Below, in pieces: positions 8,561 to 19,200 of a DNA stretch of 55,564 nucleotides. Source of the stretch: an uncultured delta proteobacterium (lineage in GTDB: Bacteria > Desulfobacterota > Desulfobulbia > Desulfobulbales > Desulfocapsaceae); contig CAIQWD010000032.1 in NCBI GenBank assembly GCA_903875445.1, forward strand, positions 1 to 55,564, read 5' to 3'. A model generated the notes under the pieces. It was not told the origin of the DNA. It saw only the letters and a list, made by a program, of their open reading frames with translations, and did no database searches. The stretch's first letter is position 1, and each line of letters starts with the position of its first letter. Both the position numbers and the translations under genes were made by a program.

Positions 8561-9321
8561 AAAAATACTTTTTACCGTTTGTCGTTCTGGCACTTTTCCT
8601 GTCCACCCCAGTGCGAGCCGGAATCCCGGTTATTGATGGAAGCAACCTGATACAAAACATCGTCAGTGCAATCGAGGAAGTTCTGCAGACGGCCAAGCAG
8701 ATCATGCAATACAAGACCCAGTTGGAGCAATATGAAGACCAGATCAAGAACACCCTTTCTCTTGAAACCTATATCTGGGATGAGGCCCAGTCGACCATAA
8801 GCGGCCTCATAGATACTGTCGATACGCTCAGCAAATTCAAGACGCAGATGGGCAGTATCGACGCCTACCTCGAAAAATTCCAGGATATCGACTACTACCG
8901 CAACTCACCGTGCTTTACCGCACAGGGGTGTTCGGATTCGGAAATGGCAGCTCTTAACAAGGTTCGCGCTCTTGGATCTGAATCGCAAAAGAAGGCCAAT
9001 GACGCCCTGATGAAGGGGATAGACAGTCAACAAGAGGCCTTGAAATCCGATGCGGCGAAGCTTGAAAGCCTGCAGCAGAGTGCCCAGAAAGCCGAAGGCC
9101 GCATGGAGGCCATTCAAGCAGCCAGCCAGATCGCCAGCCAGGAAGCAAATCAGCTGTTGCAGATTCGTGGCATTTTACTTGCCCAGCAGAATGCACTTGC
9201 CGCACGCAATCAAACTGTAATGGATAAAGAGGCGCAGGAGCGAGCGGCCGGTGAGCGGTTCCGTTCCGGTAGCCTCACTCCCAGCACACCCAAGTCCTGG
9301 ACAGTTGACGGCCCGAAATGA
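8557..9321 (+). CDS. trbJ: TrbJ, VirB5-like pilus-tip/periplasmic protein
   Basis: 254 residues with a signal peptide (cleavage near VRAG, about residue 22) and a largely helical, Gln/Ala-rich body with coiled-coil segments, as in VirB5/TrbJ minor pilins. AAGGAGGAAG precedes the start, which overlaps trbI as ATGA. In RK2 the entry-exclusion lipoprotein gene trbK follows trbJ. Here trbL overlaps the trbJ stop directly, so trbK is absent from its usual place. Confidence 0.92.
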   Translation: MKKYFLPFVVLALFLSTPVRAGIPVIDGSNLIQNIVSAIEEVLQTAKQIMQYKTQLEQYEDQIKNTLSLETYIWDEAQSTISGLIDTVDTLSKFKTQMGSIDAYLEKFQDIDYYRNSPCFTAQGCSDSEMAALNKVRALGSESQKKANDALMKGIDSQQEALKSDAAKLESLQQSAQKAEGRMEAIQAASQIASQEANQLLQIRGILLAQQNALAARNQTVMDKEAQERAAGERFRSGSLTPSTPKSWTVDGPK

Positions 9322-10769
9322 CAAGGAAGACTTGGCAATTGATAGGTGTCGTACTCCTTGCCGGCTTGCTTTTTGTAGCTGACGCCCATGCGGCAATCGA
9401 CAGCAATGGTGTTTTGGATAATGTCCTAGGCAAGTACTGGCAGGCGGCAAGTCAGTGGTCATCGACCCTAACTGATGCGGCAAAGAGGCTCTTTTGGTCG
9501 CTCGTCGTTATCTCCATGGTTTGGACCTTTGGTATGATGTTGTTACGAAAAGCTGATATCGGCGAGTTTTTTGCCGAGTTCGTCCGGTTCACGATCTTCA
9601 CCGGCTTTTTCTGGTGGCTTCTGACAAATGGGCCGGTCTTTGCCAACTCCATTATACAGTCTTTAACCCAGCTGGGCAGCACTGCCTCTGGTCTTGGCAA
9701 TTCATTCCTGCCGTCAAGTATTGTCGATGTTGGTTTTGGCATCTTTGGCAAGGTTATTGATGGCTCCAAGATCCTGGAGCCGATTGATAGTGCGATCGGC
9801 ATCATCATCGCCTTGATTATCCTTTTTATCCTGGCACTGATTGGCATCAACATGCTGCTCTTGATGGTGGCTGCCTGGATACTCGCCTATGCCGGTATCT
9901 TCTTCCTGGGCTTTGGCGGGTCGAGGTGGACTTCCGACATGGCGGTCAATTATTACAAGACCGTTCTTGGACTGGCTGCGCAAATAATGACGGTGATCCT
10001 CTTAGTGGGGATCGGCAAGACTTTTATCGACAGCTACTACACCAGCATGGACGCAGGCATAACACTGAAAGATATGGCGGTTATGCTCATCGTCTCCCTG
10101 GTCCTTCTTGAGTTGGTCAACAAGGTTCCGCATCTCATCGGAGGGATCGCCAACGGTTCGAGTCTCCACGGGCCTGGAGTCGGTAGCCATGGTGCAGCGG
10201 CGGGGCTCGGGATGATGGGTTTAGCTGCTGCGGCGGCGATGACTGGTGGGTCGGCGGTGAAAGCTGGCCTTACGTCTATTGGCGGTGGTGCCTCGGCGGT
10301 CATGGCCGCAGTTTCCAAAGGAAGTCAGAATGTGGCGGCAGGTACTGATTTTCTCTCAGGCTTTGGCGGGCAAAGTTTGCAAAGCGGTGGAAGTACAGGC
10401 AGCGGCGGCAGCAGTAGCGGTAGCGGGACACCTCTGGCTGAAGCGGCAGGCTTTTCAGGGAGTTCTTCGGTTTCCTCTGGCGGTAAAACCAACCAAAACA
10501 AAAGTAGCAGTCCTCTTCAAACGGCCGGCTCGGCAGGCAGAGTGGCGGTGGATGCCGTAGCCAATCTGGCCAAGGGCACCAAGGATGTAGCGAAGAACAA
10601 GTTCGATGACATGAAGGGATCGGCAATGCAGGCAATTTCTGAAAGTACAGGAGGCAAGATCGCTGCCGCCATCAGAAGGACAGGCTCGGAAAATCAAAAA
10701 GACGTTATGAAGAACCAGGAAAACGATATCGATACTGAGATATCAGCCTTCCGTGACGATTCCGACTAA
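9318..10769 (+). CDS. trbL: TrbL, VirB6-like polytopic membrane protein
   Basis: 483 residues. A leader-like segment and at least five hydrophobic helices lie within about residues 1-275 (for example FTIFTGFFWWLLTNGPVF and IIIALIILFILALIGINML), followed by a Gly/Ser/Ala-rich low-complexity cytoplasmic or periplasmic tail (about 280-483). This is the VirB6/TrbL inner-membrane channel component. It overlaps trbJ by 4 nt. The Gly/Ser-rich tail is the part that varies most in this family. Confidence 0.92.
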   Translation: MTRKTWQLIGVVLLAGLLFVADAHAAIDSNGVLDNVLGKYWQAASQWSSTLTDAAKRLFWSLVVISMVWTFGMMLLRKADIGEFFAEFVRFTIFTGFFWWLLTNGPVFANSIIQSLTQLGSTASGLGNSFLPSSIVDVGFGIFGKVIDGSKILEPIDSAIGIIIALIILFILALIGINMLLLMVAAWILAYAGIFFLGFGGSRWTSDMAVNYYKTVLGLAAQIMTVILLVGIGKTFIDSYYTSMDAGITLKDMAVMLIVSLVLLELVNKVPHLIGGIANGSSLHGPGVGSHGAAAGLGMMGLAAAAAMTGGSAVKAGLTSIGGGASAVMAAVSKGSQNVAAGTDFLSGFGGQSLQSGGSTGSGGSSSGSGTPLAEAAGFSGSSSVSSGGKTNQNKSSSPLQTAGSAGRVAVDAVANLAKGTKDVAKNKFDDMKGSAMQAISESTGGKIAAAIRRTGSENQKDVMKNQENDIDTEISAFRDDSD

Positions 10770-10786
10770 ATCCGGGACTTAAGGCT

Positions 10787-11545
10787 ATGGAAATTCATTC
10801 TCAATTGGTTGATGGGAATACGCTGAAAGGCAAGCAGGCTTTGACTGTTCTTCCTCGCTTGGTCCTGTCTGACGGAACGTTGGAGGCATTAAAGTGCCTT
10901 GGTCTGATCCTAATGACCGGCGATCACGTAAACAAGTATTTGTTCAATGGTACCTTACCTGTGCTGTTTGAAACCGGCCGCCTGGCCCTGCCGCTCTTTG
11001 TTTTTGTTCTGGCGTATAATCTAGCCAGGCCTCACGCTCTGGAGTGCGGGATCTACAGACGCACCATGATTCGTTTGGTGGTATTTGGCGGTCTTGCATC
11101 ACCAGCATTTATCGCCCTGGGCGGTCTCCGGTTTGCGGGCTGGTGGCCTCTGAATATCATGTTTACGCTTCTTGCCTTCATGGCAACGGCCTGCCTGGTT
11201 GAAAAAGGCAGGATCTTTACCGCAGGCCTTGTGTTTCTGGCTGGCGGTGGTCTTGGCGAATTCTTGTGGCCGGCAATAGCCTTCGGTTTGGCTGTGAGGT
11301 CATACTGCAAAAAGCCAAGCTTAGAAGCTGCGGCTGTCGCCCTTATTGCCTGTGCAACTTTGTGGTTGATCAATCACAACTTGTGGGCATTGGCGGCCTT
11401 GCCAGTCATACTGCTGGCCACGCGCTTTGATCTGCGGGTGCCGCGTCTTCGCCTGTTCTTCTATGGGTACTACCCTCTGCACCTGGCTCTACTCCTCTTG
11501 ATCCGCATCCCGATGCGCAAAGCTGGATATCTCTTTTTTATGTAG
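10787..11545 (+). CDS. trbP: TrbP, TraX-family pilin-modifying membrane protein
   Basis: 252 residues, mostly hydrophobic, with about seven membrane segments. It has the TraX/TrbP signature LKCLGLILMTGDHVNKYLF near the start and LRLFFYGYYPLHLALL near the end. TraX acetylates F pilin, and TrbP is needed for TrbC maturation in RK2. trbM, trbN (lytic transglycosylase) and trbO, which lie between trbL and trbP in RK2, are missing, so trbP follows trbL after 17 bp. Confidence 0.88.
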   Translation: MEIHSQLVDGNTLKGKQALTVLPRLVLSDGTLEALKCLGLILMTGDHVNKYLFNGTLPVLFETGRLALPLFVFVLAYNLARPHALECGIYRRTMIRLVVFGGLASPAFIALGGLRFAGWWPLNIMFTLLAFMATACLVEKGRIFTAGLVFLAGGGLGEFLWPAIAFGLAVRSYCKKPSLEAAAVALIACATLWLINHNLWALAALPVILLATRFDLRVPRLRLFFYGYYPLHLALLLLIRIPMRKAGYLFFM

Positions 11546-11557
11546 AATTTCGAGCCG

Positions 11558-13405
11558 ATGAAAATAAAAATCAACAATACAGCCGGTCCCCAGGTGCGCT
11601 CAACATCAAAGCCCAGTCTCCTGCTCCCATTTCTTGGTCTTTTCTCACTAATCGCAGGGATACAAATTGCCACCCAGTATTTTGCCTATCTCTTCGACTA
11701 TCAACCGCTTTTAGGAAGCCATATCGGACAGGTCTATCCGCCATGGGGCATCCTGCAGTGGGCGTCCAAATGGTATGGCCGCTATCCCGATGACTTCATT
11801 CGCTCAGGCAGTTTAGGTTTGTTTTGTTCGACCATAGGTCTCCTCGCAGTAGCCCTTGTCAAAGTAGTGACTGCCAATACATCCAAAGCCCACGAGTATC
11901 TGCACGGCTCTGCCCGCTGGGCGGGCTTTAAAGAGATCAAGGCCGCAGGACTTCTTGAAGGCGGTGTTTACGTCGGCGGTTGGATGGATAAACGGGGAAA
12001 ATTTTATTACCTGCGACATGACGGCCCGGAACATATCCTGACTTATGCCCCGACCCGTTCCGGAAAAGGTGTCGGTCTTGTTATCCCTACTCTGCTTTCA
12101 TGGCCGTCCAGTTGCGTTATCACCGATTTGAAAGGCGAGCTTTGGGCCTTGACTGCCGGCTGGCGAAAGCAGCATGCGAAAAATAAAGTCCTTCTTTTCG
12201 AGCCGGCGGCGTCCGAACGGGGGCTCTGTTGGAATCCCTTGGATGAGATTAGGTTGAACACCGATCATGAGGTCGGTGATGTGCAGAATCTCGCCAACTT
12301 GATAGTCGATCCTGACGGCAAAGGACTGGAATCCCATTGGCAGAAGACCGCCTTTGCCCTGCTGGTCGGTCTGATCCTGCATGCCCTCTACAAGGCCATG
12401 AACTCAGACTCTTCGGCTACCCTGTCCTCAATTGATGCCATGCTTGCAGATCCCACCCGGGACATCGGGGATCTGTGGACGGAAATGATCACCTATAAGC
12501 ATATGGGTGGCCGGAATCATCCGGCAGTTGGCTCAGCTGCCCGCGATATGATGGATCGGCCCGAGGAAGAGGCTGGATCCGTCTTGTCCACCGCCAAATC
12601 CTACCTGGTTCTCTACCGTGATCCCATTGTTGCCGAAAACGTCTCAAAGTCCGAGTTCCGGATTAAAGACCTGATGCATCATGATGATCCTGTCTCTTTG
12701 TACATTGTCACCCAACCAAATGACAAGGCCAGGCTCCGTCCTCTTGTTCGGATCCTGGTAAACATGATCGTGCGCATATCCGCCGACAAGTTGGTTTTTA
12801 AGGACGGTCTGCCGGTTGGCCAGTACAAACACCGTCTTTTGGTAATGCTTGACGAGTTTCCAAGTCTTGGCAAACTCGAAATCCTCCAGGAGTCGCTAGC
12901 TTTTGTCGCCGGCTACGGCATCAAGTGTTACCTCATCTGCCAGGACATCAATCAACTCAAAAGCCGAGAAACCGGCTACGGGCATGACGAATCCATCACT
13001 TCAAACTGTCATGTGCAAAACGCCTTTCCACCGAATCGCATCGAGACGGCCGAACATCTTTCACGGCTTACTGGTCAGACCACGGTCATAAAAGAACAGA
13101 TCACAACCAGCGGTCATCGTACAGCTGCAATGATGGGTCATGTCTCCCGCACCATCCAGGAGGTGCAGCGAGCTTTATTGACCCCCGACGAGTGTTTGCG
13201 TATGCCGGGACCCCGCAAGAATGCAAAAGGCGAGATAGAAGAGGCGGGAGACATGGTGATTTCGGTTGCTGGTTTTCCTGCGATATATGGCAGGCAGCCG
13301 CTCTATTTCAAGGATCCAGTTTTTGCGGCCCGGGCGGCAATCCTGGCACCTGATGTGAGTGATAAGACGGTTGATTGCAGCCATATTGGAGTCATCAAAC
13401 TATGA
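11558..13405 (+). CDS. traG: TraG, VirD4-type coupling protein
   Basis: 615-residue type IV coupling protein (RK2 TraG about 635). It has two N-terminal membrane segments (about 20-45 and 80-105), Walker A TRSGKGVGLVIPTLL (about 167-181), Walker B LLVMLDEFPSLG (about 426-437), and a C-terminal block ending in YGRQPLYFKDP. It brings the TraI-DNA complex to the secretion channel. In RK2 traG lies downstream of traI. Here it has been joined to the trb operon, 12 bp after trbP. Confidence 0.95.
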   Translation: MKIKINNTAGPQVRSTSKPSLLLPFLGLFSLIAGIQIATQYFAYLFDYQPLLGSHIGQVYPPWGILQWASKWYGRYPDDFIRSGSLGLFCSTIGLLAVALVKVVTANTSKAHEYLHGSARWAGFKEIKAAGLLEGGVYVGGWMDKRGKFYYLRHDGPEHILTYAPTRSGKGVGLVIPTLLSWPSSCVITDLKGELWALTAGWRKQHAKNKVLLFEPAASERGLCWNPLDEIRLNTDHEVGDVQNLANLIVDPDGKGLESHWQKTAFALLVGLILHALYKAMNSDSSATLSSIDAMLADPTRDIGDLWTEMITYKHMGGRNHPAVGSAARDMMDRPEEEAGSVLSTAKSYLVLYRDPIVAENVSKSEFRIKDLMHHDDPVSLYIVTQPNDKARLRPLVRILVNMIVRISADKLVFKDGLPVGQYKHRLLVMLDEFPSLGKLEILQESLAFVAGYGIKCYLICQDINQLKSRETGYGHDESITSNCHVQNAFPPNRIETAEHLSRLTGQTTVIKEQITTSGHRTAAMMGHVSRTIQEVQRALLTPDECLRMPGPRKNAKGEIEEAGDMVISVAGFPAIYGRQPLYFKDPVFAARAAILAPDVSDKTVDCSHIGVIKL

Positions 13406-13923
13406 AATTTCTCAAATATTTTTCCGTTGTTCTCATTTGCTTTGCCCTCCTTGGGGGCATTTGCCTTGTCGCCGGTATCAGGATCAACACCTCGGAAAGT
13501 ATCCCACTTGGTATCTATCGATCTTCCGAGGAACCGGTCGAAAAAGGGGATTATGTACTCTTCTGTCCGCCGCCGGACCCGGTTTTCGATATGGCCAAGG
13601 ACCGAGGCTATCTCGCCAGTGGCCTCTGTTCAGGCGGTTACGGTTATATGATGAAAGATGTTGCCGGAATATCGGGTGATGTCGTCGCCATTAAGGGTGA
13701 TGGGGTACGAGTGAACGGGATCTTGTTATCCAAGAGCAAGCCCTTACAGGTCGATCCAGCCGGACGGCCGTTGCCACACTTCCAAGCCGATTCTTATACG
13801 CTGGGTAAATCAGAGGTCCTGCTCATGTCAAATGTCTGCAGCTTGTCTTTTGACGGACGATATTTCGGTCCGATAAATCGATTACAGATCAAGACCGTCA
13901 TTCTTCCGGTCTTCACCTGGTGA
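13402..13923 (+). CDS. traF: TraF, signal-peptidase-like pilin cyclase
   Basis: 173 residues, S26-family serine peptidase with one N-terminal membrane segment. The catalytic Ser is in SIPLGIY (Ser33) and the general-base Lys in YMMKDVAG (Lys85), at nearly the spacing of Ser37/Lys89 in RK2 TraF. RK2 TraF removes the C-terminal tail of TrbC and closes the pilin into a ring, which fits the conserved 78-residue pilin here. The ATG at 13402 overlaps the traG stop as ATGA. Confidence 0.93.
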   Translation: MKFLKYFSVVLICFALLGGICLVAGIRINTSESIPLGIYRSSEEPVEKGDYVLFCPPPDPVFDMAKDRGYLASGLCSGGYGYMMKDVAGISGDVVAIKGDGVRVNGILLSKSKPLQVDPAGRPLPHFQADSYTLGKSEVLLMSNVCSLSFDGRYFGPINRLQIKTVILPVFTW

Positions 13924-13928
13924 GGACT

Positions 13929-16001
13929 ATGCGCTTATTTATTGGTGAAAAACCCTCTGTTGCACGGGCCATCGCCGACGTTTTAGGAGTCACCGGGAAA
14001 AGCGAGGGTTTTATCCAATGCGGCACCGATACGGTTGCCTGGTGCTTTGGGCATATGTTGGAACTGGCTGCTCCAGATGATTACACGCCCGAGGATGTCC
14101 CGCGTACCGGCACCGGCAAAAAGATCTGGCGGGTCGACGACCTGCCCATCATACCGAAAGAGTGGGTTCTGAGGCCTAAGCCAGAGGCGAAGAAGCAGCT
14201 GGCAGTGATCGGCAGGCTGATAAGAAAGGCGGGTCAAATCGTAAACGCAGGCGATCCAGATCGTGAGGGTCAGCTGCTTATCGATGAGGTGTTGGAGCAC
14301 TTTTGCAACACGAAACCTGTGGCTCGCTTCTGGGTCTCCGCTCAGGATGCCGTCAGCATTCAACGCGGGCTGGCTGCCTTGAAGGAGAACGCCGCCTATC
14401 ATGGCTGGGCTGATGCTGCGCGCGCGCGTCAACGAGCCGACTGGCTGATCGGCATGAACCTGAGCCGGGCCTATACCCTTCGGGCACAGCGCAGCGGCTC
14501 CCGGGTTTTGTTGACCGTCGGCCGGGTTCAGACCCCGACCCTTGCCCTGGTTGTTATGCGGGACAGGGAAATCGAGTCGTTTACTCCAATGCCATATTAT
14601 ACCATTCGAGCTGAGATCCAGCATGCGGGTGGCAACTTTGCTGCCGTCTGGAAGGCCAAAGAAAATCAGGCAGGGCTCGATTCCGGAGGCCGGCTTATCG
14701 ATAGGACCATTGCCGATACAATTGTCCACTCCGTCACGGGCCAGCCGGGCAGCATCGCCCAGTACCGGCAGGAAGCGAAAAAGCAGAACCAGCCTCTGGT
14801 TTTCACCCTTTCAGATATAACACTTCTCGCGTCCATCAGATACGGCTACAGCGCAGAAGAGGTTTTGAACGTCTGCCAGGCCCTTTATGAAACCCACAAA
14901 CTGACCTCTTACCCTCGCACCGATTGTCCCTATCTGCCGGAATCGCAACATGCCGACGCACCTCTGGTACTGGATGCGATAAGGGTTATAAAACCGGAGC
15001 TGGCAGGTCTGATCGATGCCGCTGATCCTCGGATCAAGTCCCGTACCTGGAACGACGCGAAGGTCACCGCTCACCATGGCATCATCCCGACCATGCATAA
15101 GGGCAACAAAGAGGCATTAAATGATCGGGAACGTAATATCTACGATCTGATCGTGCGGGTCTATCTCGCACAGTTTTTCCCGTTCCACGAATATCTCAGC
15201 ACTACTGTCCGGGTGGATGTGGCAGGCATTGCCTTTACAGCAACCGGCAAAGTTGTCACCAGAAACGGATGGAGGGATGTTTTTGATCTGGCAGAAGCAG
15301 AGGGTGATAGAGAGAAAGACGAGACCGATAAACAACAACTTCCGGCAATGGCACAGGGTGATGGCACCACCTGCATCAAAGCCATCAGAAAAGACGCTCA
15401 AACAAAGCCGCCGTCATATTTCACCGAAGGCACCTTGGTCCGGGCCATGGAGAATATCCATGCCAATGTGGTTGATCTAACGCATAAAAAAATGCTGCGA
15501 GAGGGTGACGGAATCGGCACATCCGCCACCCGGGCAAGCATAATTTCCGAACTGAAACGCCGTGGATTTCTGGAGACGAAGGGCAAAAAGATCATCAGCT
15601 CGATCTTGGGCAGAAGTCTTGTAGATGTCTTACCCGAGATCGTTACCAATCCGGTTCTGACAGCAATCTATGAGCGCATACTGAAAGGCATCGAGCAGGG
15701 AAAAGCTGATCTTCACTTATTCATTGCCAAACAGGAATCCTTTATCCGTGAACAGGTGGCACAGGCTGGTTTAAGGGCCATTTCCCTTGAAGGATCTCAA
15801 GAGGTCGCAACCGTTTCGACGCTCCATAAATGCATGGCTTGCGGAAGCGGTCTCACCCGCAGGCCGGGAAAGAAAAAGGGACAATTCTGGTGGGGCTGCA
15901 GCAATTTCCTCACCTGTAGGCAAACCTACCCCGACCTGAAGGGTCATCCAGATTATGACAGGAAAAGACAATCACAAAACAACAGGAGGATAGGACCATG
16001 A
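13929..16001 (+). CDS. traE: TraE, topoisomerase III-like type IA topoisomerase
   Basis: 690 residues (RK2 TraE about 690). An N-terminal Toprim domain ([18 protein letters not shown], acidic DPDREGQL), the type IA core with the active-site Tyr in [10 protein letters not shown], and a C-terminal zinc ribbon ([18 protein letters not shown]). It relaxes or decatenates single-stranded intermediates during transfer or replication. The start at 13929 follows GAGG and gives the standard [10 protein letters not shown] terminus. Confidence 0.93.
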   Translation: MRLFIGEKPSVARAIADVLGVTGKSEGFIQCGTDTVAWCFGHMLELAAPDDYTPEDVPRTGTGKKIWRVDDLPIIPKEWVLRPKPEAKKQLAVIGRLIRKAGQIVNAGDPDREGQLLIDEVLEHFCNTKPVARFWVSAQDAVSIQRGLAALKENAAYHGWADAARARQRADWLIGMNLSRAYTLRAQRSGSRVLLTVGRVQTPTLALVVMRDREIESFTPMPYYTIRAEIQHAGGNFAAVWKAKENQAGLDSGGRLIDRTIADTIVHSVTGQPGSIAQYRQEAKKQNQPLVFTLSDITLLASIRYGYSAEEVLNVCQALYETHKLTSYPRTDCPYLPESQHADAPLVLDAIRVIKPELAGLIDAADPRIKSRTWNDAKVTAHHGIIPTMHKGNKEALNDRERNIYDLIVRVYLAQFFPFHEYLSTTVRVDVAGIAFTATGKVVTRNGWRDVFDLAEAEGDREKDETDKQQLPAMAQGDGTTCIKAIRKDAQTKPPSYFTEGTLVRAMENIHANVVDLTHKKMLREGDGIGTSATRASIISELKRRGFLETKGKKIISSILGRSLVDVLPEIVTNPVLTAIYERILKGIEQGKADLHLFIAKQESFIREQVAQAGLRAISLEGSQEVATVSTLHKCMACGSGLTRRPGKKKGQFWWGCSNFLTCRQTYPDLKGHPDYDRKRQSQNNRRIGP

Positions 16002-16231
16002 CCACTGAACAAGAAAACAGACCTGAAGTAGTGAATACCGATATCTCACCCGAGGCTGTTATCCGGGAAAAATTGATTGACGCAATGACTCCCGGCTTTC
16101 AGGCGGAATTTGATCCCGACGAGGCGGATCAGGCCGGAGCTTTTATCGAAGATGCCTTGTCCGAAGAGGATGCGATGGCAAGTGATGTCGATCTCCTTGA
16201 ACCCATGTATCCCGATACGGAAGGGAGGTGA
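15998..16231 (+). CDS. Small acidic protein in traD position
   Basis: 77 residues, strongly acidic (many Glu/Asp), no membrane segment and no motif I recognise. A strong AGGAGG site precedes it; it overlaps traE by 4 nt and lies 3 nt before traC. RK2 has the small gene traD at this place, so a positional equivalent is likely, but I see no sequence similarity that would prove it. It is transcribed with the operon. Confidence 0.6.
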   Translation: MTTEQENRPEVVNTDISPEAVIREKLIDAMTPGFQAEFDPDEADQAGAFIEDALSEEDAMASDVDLLEPMYPDTEGR

Positions 16232-16234
16232 GCC

Positions 16235-19200
16235 ATGGCGGATAAAAGGAAGGCCTTTCATGAACAAGTTGCAGAGAAACTGATCGAACAACTGAAGCAA
16301 GGGACAGCCCCATGGCAGAAACCGTGGCAACCGGGAGAGCCCGGTGCGGGTATCCCGATCAATCCGGTCACCGGCAAGCGATATCGGGGGATCAACATCC
16401 TTCAACTGATGATGCAGGAGCGGACTGATCAACGTTGGTTGACCTATAAGCAGGCCGAGGCTGCCGGCGCCCAGGTGCTGAAAGGTGAAAAAGGGACCTC
16501 CATTCAATATTGGAAGTTCTCGGAGGAACAGACCATCACTGATGAAGCCGGAAGGCCAGTGCTTGACGACCAGGGCCAGCCCCGGAAAGGGCAATTGCCG
16601 CTGGAACGGCCGAGGGTGTTCTTTGCGACCGTCTTCAATGCCGAACAGGTAGAAGGCCTGCCGCCACTTGAGCGCAACGAGCCGTCATGGCAGGTCCTCG
16701 ACCGGGCCGAACATATCCTGCAGGCCTCTCAGGCGGTGATCCGTCACGGTGAACATGACCGGGCATTTTACAGGGCCTCAACCGACAGCATCCATCTGCC
16801 CGGCAGGAGTCAGTTCAAGACCGCCGATCAGTATTATGCCACCGCGCTGCATGAACTCGGTCACTGGACGGGTCATTCGTCGCGTTTGAACCGCGATCTT
16901 TTGAATCCCTATGGCAGCGTAGAGTATTCCAAAGAGGAGTTGCGGGCCGAGATCGCCAGCATGATCCTGGGTGATGAGTTAGGTGTAGGTCACGATCCAG
17001 GTCAGCATGCAGCCTATGTCAAATCATGGATCAAGGTTCTGGAGGAAAATCCTCTGGAAATCTTCCGGGCGTCGGCGGATGCCGAGAGGATCCAGGATTA
17101 TGTTCTGGCATTCGAACAGCAGCAGGAACTGGACCTCAGTCACATTCGAAGCCAGGTTGAAGAGCGAATTGCAGAACATCAGGCACAACCTTATGAGGTC
17201 AGCATGTCACAAACCTTACCACCCGAGAATACCTACCAGAAAGAACTTTCCCGGCTTCTAAATCTCTCCACCCTTACACCGAGTGTGTACACACCCACTA
17301 ACGAATTCAGGAATACCAACCATGCAGCCGTCTTTGTTGGTGATGCCCCTATCATTCTCTGTGGTTCGGCTGATGATTCCCTCTCTGTTGCAATGGCAGA
17401 GGCCCTGGCGGCAAGTGGTCATGTCCAGGTCGCCTGCCAGGCTGCAGGTATTTCCGGTCCGATCAAGACCGGAATTATCGTCGGCAGGAATATCCCATGG
17501 GGACAAACTGAATCGGCCATTGTTGCAAAGACTGCCGGTGCGGTTGACCAGGGCGGTGATGACGGGCCGGTGATCGCCGTTGTCTTGAATGATCCGGCAC
17601 AGGCCGTGGTCACCAGTCTCTGTGTGACCACCGAGACCGCCCGGATTTTCGATGCCAATGCTCCGGAACTTGACGACGGGCGGAACCTTACGGCCCTTGC
17701 GGGGAAGACTGTGGACCGAATTTATCTGGATGTTCCTTTCAAGGAAAAAGACGAAGCGAAGGCTATTGGCGCTCGCTGGGACCGCAGGGAACGGTCCTGG
17801 TTTATCTCAGCAGATATTGAATCTTCACCTTTTGAGAAATGGTTGAATAAGGCACCTTCATTGGAACAAGGTCTTGGCCAAGCTAAGGGCAATGAGCCGG
17901 CTCAACGTTTTGAGCTTCATGATCCTCGTTCTGATGTGACTTATCGATTTACAACTGCTGCCGATGTGATTGCTAAGGCTGATGAGATCGGCGGAAATCG
18001 ATTTTTGATGGTTTTTCCTGATGGCCAGTTTGAGCATATCAGCAAGGTGGATGGAGTTTGGAAACATGGGGATGGGAAAGCATTTCTCATTGATAGCCAA
18101 GGGTTGCAGATAAAATCAAGCACTGCAGCCGATCGTCAATATCTTGCCGTACCCTTTGGTGAGCGATCCGCGGCCAAGGCTGCTGGAGCGTTATGGGACA
18201 AAGCGGCTAAATCTTGGTATGTGGGACCGAAAGCAGATTTGGTGAAGCTTAAACGATGGGACATGGACAATGTCGCAGCTCAGGATCCGGCATTGACGCC
18301 AAAGGAAGAGTTTACTGAGGCCTTGGAGGCCCTCGGATGTGTCATCGCAGGAGATCATCCCATTATGGATGGTCAGAAACATCGGATTGGAGTTGAAGGT
18401 GACAGGAAAGGTGATCAGGCAGGCTTTTATGTCTGTCATCTGGACGGACACCCTGCGGGTTACATCAAAAATAACCGTACCGGCATCGACATGAAATGGA
18501 AGGCCAAGGGCTATTCGCTTGATCCGGAGGAAAAGGTAAAGCTGCAGGCCGTGACTGCAGCCAAACAGGCCGAACGTGCTGCAAGGCTGGAAGAAACCCA
18601 TGAGGCTACCTCACAACGTATCATTCGGCAGATGGAAGATCTGGTTCCTGTTGCCGAAGCGACTGCCTATTTGAAAGATAAAGGGATCCAGCCTCACGTT
18701 GGGGCTTTGACCGATGGCGACTATAAAACCACCTACATCCCGGCCTTCGACACTGGCGGCAAGCTGTGGACCATGCAATATATCCAGGAAAATGGGACCA
18801 AACGTTTCGCCAAAAACAGCCGCAAGGAAGGGTGTTTCCATCCGGTCGGCGGCATGGACGCTCTTGCTGGAGTACCGGTACTGGTCATTGCAGAGGGCTA
18901 TGCCACCGCTGCCACTCTTTCTGAGGCCCTGGGACATGTCACTGTTTCGGCATTCGATTCCGGCAATTTACTGCCGGTGGCCCAGGCTCTTCATCAGAAA
19001 TATCCCGACAAACCGATCATTATCGCAGGTGACGATGACTTAAACGTCGGAGCCACTCTGGGGATCAATCCCGGCCGTGTCAAAGCCACTGAAGCCGCCC
19101 GTGCTGTTGGAGGAAAGGCCATCTTTCCCATTTTTGCACCTGGTGAGCAGTCGGCTGACTCTAAGGTATTTACTGACTTCAATGACCTGGCAAAGGCTTC

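Noticed and set aside
18199-18211. KorB-like word AAGCGGCTAAA inside traC
   Set aside because: Only about 10 of 13 consensus positions and within coding sequence with no promoter nearby.
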